DNA of 64,000 nt from Actinophytocola algeriensis (GCF_014203735.1 NZ_JACHJQ010000005.1:842869-906868), one strand, 5' to 3'; counted from the first letter of the stretch, positions 9,417 to 20,895 are shown. Notes: generated from the sequence alone by a model not told the origin. Numbers and translations: made by a program.

Positions 9417-10319
9417 TCAGCGCCGCAGACCGTGGAGGCGGTGGATCCGGTCGGTGGGTGACGGGTGCGTGGCGAGCATCCGAGCCTTGACGGACTCCTG
9501 ACGCCGGCCGTCGGCCGCGATCCACCGGTGCAGGACCTCGACGAGATGCGGGCCGTAGCCGAGCTCGGCCGCCGTGCGGTCCGCGCGAAGTTCACCGATG
9601 CGGCTCGCCCAGGCGAGGAGCGGCGCGGTGAGCGGGATCAGGAGGAGCCAGAAACCGACGAACGCCAGCATGGTCAGGACGACGAGGCTGAGCAGCAACG
9701 CCACGAGTGCACCCGTGCCGCCGCCGAACCGGGCGAACGCGTCCGCCACGGCCAGGATGAACCGCACCGCGATCCGGGCCAGGAACGCGGCTCCACGGGC
9801 AGGCAGCGCGTACCACCACGACAGGATGCTCACCGTCGGATGTCCGGACAGGTGGTGCCCGAGTTCGTGCGCGAGCACGGCTTCCAGCTGTTTCGGCGGC
9901 AGCCGCAGGGACGTCTGGGTGACCGCCACTGTCCGCCCACCCGCGGCGAAGGCGTTGAGCTCGTGGGAGTCCTCCACCATCAACACGAACCTGCCGGGGG
10001 CGACCCCCGCTGCCTGGCACACCGACTGCCAGGGCTGCCTGAGGTGGTTCATCTCGTCCGGCCCCGGCGGTCGCACCCTGAACATCAAGCGGGACACGGT
10101 CGTCTCGACCGACGGCACGAACAACACCGCACCAGAGGATATCCACAGCACGGGTATCAGCCAGGGTATGTCCGGCAGAATGTAGGAACCCGCCAGGGCC
10201 ACCACGGCGAGACTGCACAGGAAAGCGGGCAATCCCAATAGCACGGACATCGAACTGGACGCGTCCGGTCGCCGCCGCATTGCCGGTCTCGGGGAGTACG
10301 GATCCATCTGGTTCGCCAT
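9417..10319 (-). CDS. M48 family (HtpX-like) membrane metalloprotease
   Basis: 300 residues. The zinc motif HELGH is at residues 151-155 (Glu152 catalytic), and the ELRAD segment near residue 245 supplies the third ligand Glu. Hydrophobic segments lie near residues 25-65 and 170-225, giving the membrane-anchored layout of HtpX/Ste24-like proteases that clear misfolded membrane proteins. The AFAAGG motif before the zinc site is also typical. The ATG is preceded by gaggga on the minus strand. It is divergent from the kinase-helicase operon across a 322-bp gap, and a functional link is possible but unproven. Confidence is high for the fold, low for the substrate. Confidence 0.9.
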   Translation of the reverse strand: MANQMDPYSPRPAMRRRPDASSSMSVLLGLPAFLCSLAVVALAGSYILPDIPWLIPVLWISSGAVLFVPSVETTVSRLMFRVRPPGPDEMNHLRQPWQSVCQAAGVAPGRFVLMVEDSHELNAFAAGGRTVAVTQTSLRLPPKQLEAVLAHELGHHLSGHPTVSILSWWYALPARGAAFLARIAVRFILAVADAFARFGGGTGALVALLLSLVVLTMLAFVGFWLLLIPLTAPLLAWASRIGELRADRTAAELGYGPHLVEVLHRWIAADGRRQESVKARMLATHPSPTDRIHRLHGLRR

Positions 10320-10641
10320 GTGGCTCCCTCACAAGAATTCCGCTCGCGACAACCCTGTTCACGAGTGCGGAAGACCATAGCCCGGTCACCCAAAGTATTT
10401 CTATCGGGTATTGCTGTCACGGAAAGTCACGGCCGGGGAAATGAAAGACGAGTTCTCGTCGGACCTTCGTGGCAATGTGGAACGTGCCGGAGTCACATCC
10501 AGAACAAATCCATGTGTGGTCAGGACGCGTGCGGCAGCATGCCATCTCCGGCCTGAACAGGTTTTATGCGGCGGATTACCGGGCCGGGTCCGGGTGTCCC
10601 CACAGGGCGGTTAGTCTGAGCACTTTCATCTCCCGGCGAGT
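10320..10641. promoter_or_regulatory. Divergent intergenic region, M48 protease / pseudokinase operon
   Basis: 322 bp with clearly lower GC than its neighbours, holding the promoters for both directions. A TAGTCT hexamer at 10612-10617 would suit a -10 box for the rightward operon. A weak 57-codon frame at 10441-10614 (see findings) lacks the third-base GC bias of local genes and is not called as a gene. Confidence 0.4.
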
Positions 10642-11634
10642 GTGAGCGGTGGCGTGGAACGACAAAGCGAATCGGCGCGAACGGATGACGGTCACGTCGT
10701 GCACGGAGATGTGCACGGGAATGTCCTCCAGGCGGGAATCATCGGCGGGGATGTTCACCTGCACGAGAATTCTCCGAAAGTCCACGTCGTAACGACTCGT
10801 GACCCCGTGCCGGTGTTCGGCGCCGGCGTGGAGGTGTCGGTCGGTGATCTCACCTATCTCGTCCACGACCACATGGTGGCCGAGGAATTCGCGGCCGGCG
10901 GTGGAGCCGTGTGCCGGCGAGCCAGAGTCAGTTCGGTGCGGGGACGGCCGCCCGGGTTCGGCTGGTTCCGGCAGATCGACGACCGGGACGGCGGCGGAGC
11001 GGGCCGGACGTTGGTGGACGAGTACGCGCTCCTGCGTGAGTACCTGCCGGACGCGCCACTGCAGTTCCACCGCGACGACCGCACCACCACGCTGGTGACC
11101 CGGTGGCCCGGCGAGCGTTCCGGTCGGCCGAGCGACAGCCTGCACCAGGTGCTCGGCGACGGCACCGGGCGGGACCACGGCCAAACCTCCCGATGGTGTA
11201 CCGGTCTCGCCGGGTTGTGCGACTCGCTCGGCGCACTCCACGATCGGGGCCGCGCGCATCGCGCGCTGTCTCCGGCCGCGCTCATCGCGCGTGACGACGG
11301 GCGAATCGTGCTCCGTGACCTCGGGCTCGCCGCGCAGGCGGGCCGCGCGGGCGAGAACCCCGGCGAGTACCAGACTCCCGAGCAGCGCAGGCGTGGCGCA
11401 GCAGGCCCTGGACCGTGGACCGACGTGCGCCAGGTGGCGGCGATCGCGCATCTCGTTCTCACCGGTCGCGTACCGCATGCCACCGCGCCGCCGCCGTTGC
11501 GGAGGTGGGAGCCCGCCGTTCCCGGTGAGATCGCGACCGTGGTCGACGCCGCTCTCGCGGCCGATCCCGCGGCCCGTCCGGACATCCGGTCGCTCGGCGT
11601 CGCGTTGCACCTGGCCCAGCACCACATGGACTGA
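10642..11634 (+). CDS. Degenerate protein kinase with N-terminal strand-repeat motif
   Basis: 330 residues from a GTG (a second GTG at 10654 is possible). Residues about 15-38 form an alternating pattern (DVHGNVLQAG, then GGDVHLH) like the short Gly/Val repeats seen at the N-terminus of many actinobacterial conflict-type proteins. The rest resembles a Ser/Thr kinase C-lobe: LHDRGRAHRALSPAALI stands where HRDxKxxN should be, followed by DLG for DFG, then a QTPEQ/APE-like block and the C-lobe helices. The catalytic Asp and the metal-binding Asn are both replaced by Ala, the Lys is lost, and no glycine-rich loop is visible. It should therefore be a pseudokinase, perhaps a sensor or scaffold. It is 11 bp upstream of the helicase gene and probably co-expressed with it. 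Confidence 0.8.
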   Translation: MSGGVERQSESARTDDGHVVHGDVHGNVLQAGIIGGDVHLHENSPKVHVVTTRDPVPVFGAGVEVSVGDLTYLVHDHMVAEEFAAGGGAVCRRARVSSVRGRPPGFGWFRQIDDRDGGGAGRTLVDEYALLREYLPDAPLQFHRDDRTTTLVTRWPGERSGRPSDSLHQVLGDGTGRDHGQTSRWCTGLAGLCDSLGALHDRGRAHRALSPAALIARDDGRIVLRDLGLAAQAGRAGENPGEYQTPEQRRRGAAGPGPWTDVRQVAAIAHLVLTGRVPHATAPPPLRRWEPAVPGEIATVVDAALAADPAARPDIRSLGVALHLAQHHMD

Positions 11635-11645
11635 GGGGAGACCAG

Positions 11646-14552
11646 GTGCGCTTTGTCCGGCTGATCGGATCCGTCACCATCGTCGTGTCGGCGGAATCCC
11701 AGGCTCACCTGCACCGCAAGCGCGTGGACCACCCGACCCTGCCAGGATCCTTCGCGCAGGTCCTGCGCGAGTTGAACGAGCGGCCCGACGGTGTCCCGGT
11801 CGTGGTCGACCACCCCGGCCGCCTCGGCGACCGGAGCCTCCTGGTCCACGGGTCGACCTGGGCGATGCGCCTGTACCCGACCAGGGAGTTCAAGGGAACA
11901 CGTCGCGGGTACACGGTCGCGTCCATCGACCCCCTCCGGCTGCGAGACCACCACCGGCTCGCCGAGGGCTACCTGTCGGTGCGACCCCTGTCCTGGGAGC
12001 AGGTACCGACGATCAGGGACCTGGGTCCGCACACCGACGCCCAGTACGAACGGCTGCTCCACGAATGGCAGACCCCGGCCAGGGGACGCCCGGTGTCCCG
12101 TCCGGAGTCGCACCGGCTGCCGCCGGCGCACACGGCGTTCCTGGACACGGTGGACCAGGTGATCGACGCCAACGAACGGATCACCACCGCGACGGCCCGG
12201 GCCCAGCGCCCCTTTCCCTACCGCGCGGTGAAACCGGTCGGCGAGCGCAGGCACGGCACCCATTCGGTCTACGAGTTCGTCCTCACCGCAGGCCGCCCGG
12301 AGGACGACGCGTTCGTGCAGATCCGGGGCGAGCGGGAGCAACGCGGTCAGGTGACGCGGGCCGTGCGCGGCGCGGTGACCGTCCGGTTCGACCGGCCCAT
12401 CGACTGGGACCGGATCGCGAAGGTCGGCGAGCTGGAACTCACCCCCAGCACCGTCGTCTTCCGCAAGCAACGGGAGGCGGTGACGACGCTCCGCGACGGG
12501 AAGTCGCGCAACCCCGCCGCCCTGGACGTGCTGGTGGACCACCGGACCCAGCGGTCGGACCCGGCACCGGACCGTCCGACGATCGACCTCGACCAGAGCC
12601 AGGTCCGCGCGTTCGGCAGCGCGCTCGGTGTGCCGGACCTGATGGTGATCCTGGGACCACCCGGCACCGGCAAGACCAGGGTGATCAGCCAGATCGCCAA
12701 CGCGGCGGCCGTCGGCGGTCCCCATCGCCCTGCGCAGCGGGTGCTGATCACGAGCCACACCAACCGCGCGGTCGACAACGTGCTGCAACGGCTTCCCGGT
12801 CACCTCGTCGTCGTGCGGGTCGGCAGCGAGGGCTCGGTGACCGACGAGGGCCGGCCCTACCTGCTGGAGACGCAGGCGCGCGAGCTGCGCACCCGGATCA
12901 TCGAGACGGTCGGCGCCACCATCGGCGGCTTGGGGGACCTGGAGATCGCCGATCAGTGGGCGTCCGAACTCGGCGAGCGCACCGGGGTTCTCACCGCCGC
13001 CATGACGGCGGTGGCCCAGGCCAGGCAGAGGCTCGACGGCGTTCGCCGTGCCGGTGGCGGCGCCGCCCAGGTGGAGCTCGACCGCATCGCCACGGCATGG
13101 CGACGGCGTGCCGCCCGGCTCTCACGGGTGAACCGTTCGTTGCACCGCGCCGCGGCACGTGCCGGGAAAGCCGGACTGCTCAGCGGCTTCTGGCAGGGAC
13201 GACGAACACGTCTGCTCTCCCGGGCCCAACAGCTGCACAGCGAGCAGAACGCGGCGAACGTCGCGCTCGCCGCGGCCGAACGGCACCTCGAGGAGGTCAC
13301 GCGAGACCTGCCCGCGGTGCGCGAAGCCGGCGCCCACCTCGCCGCGGCCACCGCCCACCTCGGCCAGGTCCAGGACAGCGCGCTCACCGCCGCGCACTGT
13401 GCGCGCGCGGCCGTGGGCAACCAGCAGGCACCGCCGCCGGTACGGGACGGGAGTACGCCCGAGGAGACCCACTCCGACCTGACCGCGCTGCTCGCGTGGC
13501 TGGCCCACTGGCTCCCGTTGCTGGGCAGGCGAGCCCGGCTGCTGGCCGAATGGCACGCCGAGGTGTCCAGCGCCACCGGGCAGCTGAGCCCCGAGCTGGT
13601 CCGGTACGCCGACGTCATCGCGGCCACCGCGATCGGCACCGCGTCGCGCCCCGAACTGTCCGAGATGGACTTCGGGCTGGTGATCGTGGACGAGGCGGGC
13701 CAGATCGGCACCGCGGACGTGCTCGTCCCGCTGGTGCGGGCCCGGCGCGCCGTCCTGGTCGGCGACCACCAGCAACTGCCGCCCTACCTGGATTCCGAGG
13801 TCGAGGTGTGGGGCAAGGGCATCGACGACCCCGCCGTGCGCGGGCTCCTGTCGCACAGCGCGCTGGAGCTACTGGTGGACGGGCTGCCGCAGGCGAACGT
13901 GGTGCCGCTGACCGAACAACGCCGGATGCCGCTGGTGATCGCCCGGTTCATCTCCGACACCTTCTACGAGGGCCTGCTCGAGACCGCCGTGGCGCGAGAC
14001 CACACCGACCAGCTGTTCACCAGCGCGTTCGCATTCGTCGACACCGCACGGCTGCCGGCCGGCACACAGCACGAGCAGCCGGTCCGCGGCGAGGACCGCG
14101 GCCTGCGCGGCTACCGCAACCCGGCCGAGGCACGCCTGCTGGTGAAGCTCGCGGCACACTACGACCAGCTCGGCCAGGACTGGGCGGTGATCGTGCCCTA
14201 CCGCGCCCAGATCAAGGAGATCACGAACGCGCTGATCGACCTCATCGGCCAGGCCGACAAGGTCCGGCTCAACGTCGGCTCGGTGGACTCCTTCCAGGGC
14301 GGCGAGCGCGACGTCATCCTGTACGGGTTCACCCGCAGCAACGCGGCGGGGAACGTCGGCTTCCTCGCGGAGCTGCGGCGCGCCAACGTCGCGTTCACCC
14401 GCGCGAAGCGGCAGCTGGTACTCGTCGGTGACCTCGGCACGCTGACCACCGCGCGGGACCAGCCGTTCCGGGAACTGTCCCGCGCTCTGCGCGACTACGT
14501 GGCCCGGTGGGGCGACATCCGCCAGTACGAGGAGATCGACGCGAAACTGTGA
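11646..14552 (+). CDS. UPF1/DNA2-NAM7-type superfamily 1 helicase
   Basis: 968 residues from a GTG with a strong RBS (gaggggag) 6-11 bases upstream. A 320-residue N-terminal region has no family I recognise. A Q-motif-like DQSQVRAF is followed by Walker A GPPGTGKT (337-344, Lys343). Motif II is DEAG (682-685), then GDHQQLPP (III), EQRRMP (IV), VDSFQGGERD (V) and VAFTRAKRQL (VI). These are the AAA_11/AAA_12 signatures of UPF1-like helicases, so ATP-driven movement on DNA or RNA is expected. About 300 residues rich in Ala, Arg and Leu, probably coiled coil, separate motif Ia from motif II. The gene is the middle member of a three-gene unit and overlaps the next start by GTGA. Confidence 0.93.
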   Translation: MRFVRLIGSVTIVVSAESQAHLHRKRVDHPTLPGSFAQVLRELNERPDGVPVVVDHPGRLGDRSLLVHGSTWAMRLYPTREFKGTRRGYTVASIDPLRLRDHHRLAEGYLSVRPLSWEQVPTIRDLGPHTDAQYERLLHEWQTPARGRPVSRPESHRLPPAHTAFLDTVDQVIDANERITTATARAQRPFPYRAVKPVGERRHGTHSVYEFVLTAGRPEDDAFVQIRGEREQRGQVTRAVRGAVTVRFDRPIDWDRIAKVGELELTPSTVVFRKQREAVTTLRDGKSRNPAALDVLVDHRTQRSDPAPDRPTIDLDQSQVRAFGSALGVPDLMVILGPPGTGKTRVISQIANAAAVGGPHRPAQRVLITSHTNRAVDNVLQRLPGHLVVVRVGSEGSVTDEGRPYLLETQARELRTRIIETVGATIGGLGDLEIADQWASELGERTGVLTAAMTAVAQARQRLDGVRRAGGGAAQVELDRIATAWRRRAARLSRVNRSLHRAAARAGKAGLLSGFWQGRRTRLLSRAQQLHSEQNAANVALAAAERHLEEVTRDLPAVREAGAHLAAATAHLGQVQDSALTAAHCARAAVGNQQAPPPVRDGSTPEETHSDLTALLAWLAHWLPLLGRRARLLAEWHAEVSSATGQLSPELVRYADVIAATAIGTASRPELSEMDFGLVIVDEAGQIGTADVLVPLVRARRAVLVGDHQQLPPYLDSEVEVWGKGIDDPAVRGLLSHSALELLVDGLPQANVVPLTEQRRMPLVIARFISDTFYEGLLETAVARDHTDQLFTSAFAFVDTARLPAGTQHEQPVRGEDRGLRGYRNPAEARLLVKLAAHYDQLGQDWAVIVPYRAQIKEITNALIDLIGQADKVRLNVGSVDSFQGGERDVILYGFTRSNAAGNVGFLAELRRANVAFTRAKRQLVLVGDLGTLTTARDQPFRELSRALRDYVARWGDIRQYEEIDAKL

Positions 14553-15757
14553 ACAGGAACCGACTATTCTCGTTCCCCGAGCAGCGGGTGCTGGAGGATG
14601 CCGCCTTCGCCAGGGACGTGCTGCCCACCCAGATCTTCGCGCTGTTGCTGCCGGTCTGGTCGGTCACCATCCAGGCCGACATCACCGAGGCCGAGGACTA
14701 CGAGCTGATCGACCGGTTCCTCGCGCGGGGCATCGCCGAGGGCGGTTTGACCACCACCGCGGAGCTGGCCGACTTCTACGCGCTGGAGCCGGAACTCGTC
14801 GACCGCGCGCTCCGGGCCCTCGCCGCGATCGGGCACGTGGCCGACGACTCCGGACGATGGGCCCTCACCGGTCTCGGCCTGCGGTCGGTGCGCGACCGGA
14901 AGCGGTACATCGTCACCCGCGGGGACCGGCGCAAGCTCTACTTCACCGCGTTCGGCTCGAAGCCGCTGACCCGGCCGTACTACGACACACGCAAGGTCAC
15001 GCTCGTCACCGCAGAAGAGGTGCCCGGCATCCGGTCGGCGGACGGCCCGCGCTTCCACGAGTTGATGACCACCCGAGGGCTGGACGGGAACGCGTTGGAC
15101 GCGTTGGCCGCCAACCCGCAGCGCGACCGGTTCAACATGCCCGACCGCGTCGAGGGACTCCGGAGGCTCGGCTCGGACGAGCTGGTCTACCTCCCGGTGT
15201 ACGTCGTCCGTGGCCGCACACCACAGGGTAGGCAGCGCTACCTCGCGTACGGCCAGGTCTCCGCCGAGGCCGACCCCGACCTGAGCGACCTCGTCGACCG
15301 GACCCCGGAAGTGGTCACGGTGCTGGAAGCCGAGCTGACGACCGCCCGGCGCGAGAGCGACCTCGAACGCGTGCGAGCGTGGCTGCGCAAGCAGAACCTG
15401 GGGAAGCAACACGTGGCGCGGGTGTCGTCCGACGAGCTGCTCCGGGTGCGCCTTTCTCCGGACCGCTTCGGCGGCGACGGCCTTTCCCTGAATCGGGTCG
15501 GCTCCTTCGTCGTCCAGGCGAACAGCCTCTTCCAACTGTGGTGCGACGACGTCGCGGTACGCCGTCTCGCGCTGCTCAGCCGCATCGACACCACCCTGGC
15601 CGCTTATTCCAAAGTGGACAGAACCGTGGTGGTCGACCGGATCGCCCGCATCGCCCGGCAACTCGACCTCGGCGAGATCAGCCTGGCCGAGCTGCGCGAC
15701 GCGGCCGTCGCGAACAAGAGAACCGCGCTGGCGGCCCAGCTGAACGGGTTCCTGTGA
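14549..15757 (+). CDS. Winged-helix protein of unknown function, third gene of helicase operon
   Basis: 402 residues, started at the GTG that overlaps the helicase stop. I do not recognise the full-length family. Residues about 60-125 look like a winged helix (LTTTAELADFYALEPELVDRAL, then a short wing ending in LTGLGL). A middle block from 135 (RKLYF... TRPYYDTRKVTLV) and a C-terminal helical part near 280-400 have no motif I can name. There is no nuclease signature such as D-ExK or HKD, no signal peptide and no membrane segment. Translational coupling implies it works in fixed ratio with the helicase, perhaps as target-recognition or effector subunit. Function unknown. Confidence 0.75.
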   Translation: MNRNRLFSFPEQRVLEDAAFARDVLPTQIFALLLPVWSVTIQADITEAEDYELIDRFLARGIAEGGLTTTAELADFYALEPELVDRALRALAAIGHVADDSGRWALTGLGLRSVRDRKRYIVTRGDRRKLYFTAFGSKPLTRPYYDTRKVTLVTAEEVPGIRSADGPRFHELMTTRGLDGNALDALAANPQRDRFNMPDRVEGLRRLGSDELVYLPVYVVRGRTPQGRQRYLAYGQVSAEADPDLSDLVDRTPEVVTVLEAELTTARRESDLERVRAWLRKQNLGKQHVARVSSDELLRVRLSPDRFGGDGLSLNRVGSFVVQANSLFQLWCDDVAVRRLALLSRIDTTLAAYSKVDRTVVVDRIARIARQLDLGEISLAELRDAAVANKRTALAAQLNGFL

Positions 15758-15778
15758 GCGGCGCGGCCTGAGGAGCGG

Positions 15779-17095
15779 TCAGGCGACCTCCACGTAGTCG
15801 AGTTCCGCCCAGCGGCTCCGGAACTGGAGGCGGACGGTGTTGAAGCCCGCCGCCAGGTTCACGTCGACGGACACCTGGGTCCAGTTGTCCCAACCGCGGT
15901 TGGGATACGTGACCGCCTGTGCCGCGCCGCCGTTCACCGTCAGGGTGTGCTGGGCGTCGCCGTAGCCCGCGGCGTATCCGATGTGGACGGTGTAGTTCCC
16001 GGCCACCGGGGCGAAAACGGTCATGTCCACCCAGCTGTCGGCGTAGTCGATGCCCGCGGCGACCGCGCCCTGGGACGCCCCCGCCGCGCCGGTGCGGATG
16101 TGGGCGTGGTTCAGCGTGCCGCGTTCTGCCTCGTAGCGGACGCGGCTGCCGCGCACCACCGGGTAGTCGTTGGCCCAGCCCAGCGCGGCCGTGTACATGC
16201 CGCGGCCGCCGCCGGAGAGGTGGCCGTGGAAGAAGATCCGGTCGCCGACCACGTCCGCGCCGCCCGGGCCGTTGACGGCGCCGTCCACCGACGCCGTGGT
16301 GAGCAGCGGGCGGTACGCGCGGGTGTACGGGCCGGTCAGCGAGCCGGACACCGCGTAGCTCGTGTGGTAGTTGCCGGTGGTGTACACGCCGGCGGAGTAG
16401 AACAGCACGTAGTGCGACGGCCGCCGCACCAGCACCGGCGCCTCGATCACGCCTTCGTCCTCCGGGCGGTTGTTGCGCAGCAGCTCGACCCGGTTGCCGG
16501 TGAACGTCACGCCGTCCGCCGCGGTCGGCTGCAGCCAGATGATCGTGGGCTGGCCGATCGCGTTCCCGTCGTTCTTGTACAGCAGGTACCGCGCGCCGCC
16601 TGCGTCGACGAAGCTCGACGGGTCGATGTCACCGCCTTCGCCCGCGTTGCACACGAGCGGCTGGCCGGACGTGGGCACGAACGGTCCGGCGGGGCTGTCC
16701 GCGAGCGCGGCGCCGAGGCACATGCGGCCGGTCGCGGTGCTCGGGCCGGTGAAGTACATGAGGTACCTGCCGTCCGCGCGCCGCGACACGTCCGGTGCCC
16801 AGAACCCGCCGTTGCCCGCCCACGCGGGCTTCTGCGGCAGCGCGTCACCGCGGACGGTCCACGGCCCGGTGGGCGTGGACGCGGTCGCGTACGGGACGCG
16901 GCCGGGGGAGGAGCTGGTCGAGTAGGCGTAGTACGTGCCGCCGACCTGGAGCACGTCCGGGTCGGGGAAGTCCCGGTTGATCACCGGTGCCGGCGGCACC
17001 GTGCGGACCGGACCGCTCGCGGCGGTGGCCGGGGTGGCGAGACCGCACGCCACCGCGGCCACCATGGACAGGACAACGGCCCGTGACAGATTCAC
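15779..17095 (-). CDS. Secreted GH43-type glycosidase with C-terminal CBM
   Basis: 438 residues with a Sec signal peptide (cleavage after about TPATA, residue 25). The five-bladed GH43 catalytic part (about 35-300) shows the expected acids: NRDFPDPDVL (base Asp), DIDPSS (pKa modulator) and VIEAPVL (acid Glu). This family removes arabinose or xylose units from plant polysaccharides. From about residue 305 a jelly-roll CBM6/35-like module begins (YEAERGTLNHAHIRTG) and ends in RSRWAELDYVEVA. The start is a GTG. It is convergent with the helicase operon and divergent from the MFS gene. No sugar regulator is adjacent. Substrate is not resolved. Confidence 0.9.
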   Translation of the reverse strand: MNLSRAVVLSMVAAVACGLATPATAASGPVRTVPPAPVINRDFPDPDVLQVGGTYYAYSTSSSPGRVPYATASTPTGPWTVRGDALPQKPAWAGNGGFWAPDVSRRADGRYLMYFTGPSTATGRMCLGAALADSPAGPFVPTSGQPLVCNAGEGGDIDPSSFVDAGGARYLLYKNDGNAIGQPTIIWLQPTAADGVTFTGNRVELLRNNRPEDEGVIEAPVLVRRPSHYVLFYSAGVYTTGNYHTSYAVSGSLTGPYTRAYRPLLTTASVDGAVNGPGGADVVGDRIFFHGHLSGGGRGMYTAALGWANDYPVVRGSRVRYEAERGTLNHAHIRTGAAGASQGAVAAGIDYADSWVDMTVFAPVAGNYTVHIGYAAGYGDAQHTLTVNGGAAQAVTYPNRGWDNWTQVSVDVNLAAGFNTVRLQFRSRWAELDYVEVA

Positions 17096-17327
17096 AGCTT
17101 CACCCGCCAGTCAGTCAATCCCCTCCATTCGAGAGGTACCGGACGGTGCCCCCGAACACCAGCGATGTCCCGCGAACGGACCAGCGGCCGAAAGCGGCCG
17201 CGACCGCACGGGCCGGTGCGAGTGCGGCTGATCGCCGGGACGTGATCGTCGCGACGTTTGACGGTGGCCGGGCCGGAGGGCGTGCTGGACTGGGCTGTCC
17301 GTGCTCTGTTCTCGCAGGAAGGCCGCC

Positions 17328-18569
17328 ATGACACTGCCCGCTACGTCGACCGGTGGGCGTACGTTCGCGATCGCTGTGCTCTCCCTCGCCGTCGGCGGGT
17401 TCACGATCGGCACGACCGAGTTCGTCACCATGGGACTGCTGCCGAGGATCGCCGACGGCATCGGCGTCTCCGAGCCGACCGCGGGGCACGTGATCTCGGC
17501 GTACGCCATCGGCGTGGTGGTCGGGGTGCCGATCCTGTCCTTCTTCGCCGCCCGGCTGCCCAGGCGGGGGCTGCTGGTCGCGCTGATGGCGGCGTACGGC
17601 GTGTTCAACCTGGTCAGCGCGGCGGCCTCGTCCTACGGGCTGTTGTTCGCGGCACGTTTCTTCGACGGGCTGCCGCACGGCGCGTACTTCGGTGTCGCGA
17701 GCCTGGTGGCCGCGAGCCTGGCACCGCCGCACCGGCGCGGCCGGGCCATCGCCAGCGTGATGCTGGGCCTGTCGGTCGCGAACGTGGCCGGGGTGCCCGT
17801 CGCGACGTGGGTGGGGCAGCACCTCGGGTGGCGGGCGGCGTACGTGCTCACCGCGGGCCTCGCGCTGGTGACCGTGGTGCTCATCCTGGTGTTCGTGCCG
17901 TCCGTGGCGGGCGACCGGAACGCGACCGGCCGGGGTGAGGCGCGCGAGTTCTTCCGCCGCAAGCAGGTGTGGCTCACGATGACCGCGGGCGCCGTCGGGT
18001 TCGGCGGGCTGTTCGCCGTCTACTCCTACATCGCCACGACCGTCACCGACGTCAGCGGCCTGACCGAGGCGACGGTCCCGGTGTTCCTGCTGGCGTTCGG
18101 CCTCGGCATGACGATCGGCACCTGGGTGGGCGGCGAGCTGGCCGACTGGTCGGTGTTCCGCACCCTTCTGTGGTCGAGCGTCGTCTCCGTGGCGGTCATG
18201 ATCGCGTTCTGGGCCGTCGCGCCGTACGGCTGGTGGCTGCTGCCCGTGGTGTTCCTGACCACCGCGATCGGCTCGGTGACCGTCACGAACCTGCAGCTGC
18301 GGCTGATGGACGTGGCGGGCGATGCCGTCACCCTCGGTGCGGCGATGAACCACGCGGCGCTGAACGTCGCCAACGCGCTGGGCGCCTGGCTGGGCGGGAT
18401 CGTGATCGCGGCCGGTCACGGTTACCGCGCACCGGCCCTGGTGGGCGCGGTGCTGTCGGTGGCGGGCGTGGGGATGTTGCTGTGGTCGGCCGCCGTCGAC
18501 CGCCGCACCACCGGCGAGGTCCCTGCCGCCGGCACCTCCCGGCTCGATCCGACCGAAGCCCGCCGCTGA
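17328..18569 (+). CDS. MFS exporter, DHA1 (AraJ/Cml-like)
   Basis: 413 residues with 12 predicted membrane helices. The opening segment with TIGTTEFVTMGLLPRIA is characteristic of the DHA1 subgroup that includes AraJ, YdhP and chloramphenicol exporters, and RLPRRG marks the loop 2-3 motif. The ATG at 17328 has the RBS caggaagg at a good distance; an upstream GTG at 17301 gives only a poor leader. It is convergent with the LysR gene (15 bp between stops). It could export a drug, sugar or the nearby cluster's product; the sequence does not decide. Confidence 0.9.
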   Translation: MTLPATSTGGRTFAIAVLSLAVGGFTIGTTEFVTMGLLPRIADGIGVSEPTAGHVISAYAIGVVVGVPILSFFAARLPRRGLLVALMAAYGVFNLVSAAASSYGLLFAARFFDGLPHGAYFGVASLVAASLAPPHRRGRAIASVMLGLSVANVAGVPVATWVGQHLGWRAAYVLTAGLALVTVVLILVFVPSVAGDRNATGRGEAREFFRRKQVWLTMTAGAVGFGGLFAVYSYIATTVTDVSGLTEATVPVFLLAFGLGMTIGTWVGGELADWSVFRTLLWSSVVSVAVMIAFWAVAPYGWWLLPVVFLTTAIGSVTVTNLQLRLMDVAGDAVTLGAAMNHAALNVANALGAWLGGIVIAAGHGYRAPALVGAVLSVAGVGMLLWSAAVDRRTTGEVPAAGTSRLDPTEARR

Positions 18570-18583
18570 CGGATGCCCGCCGC

Positions 18584-20895
<2,312 letters not shown>

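Noticed and set aside
9417-10319. M48 protease as a member of the helicase system
   Set aside because: It is on the other strand with its own RBS and promoter gap; no evidence of coupling beyond position.
10441-10614. 57-codon gene before the pseudokinase
   Set aside because: Codon bias is not that of a gene here (includes TTA codons); kept only as a finding.
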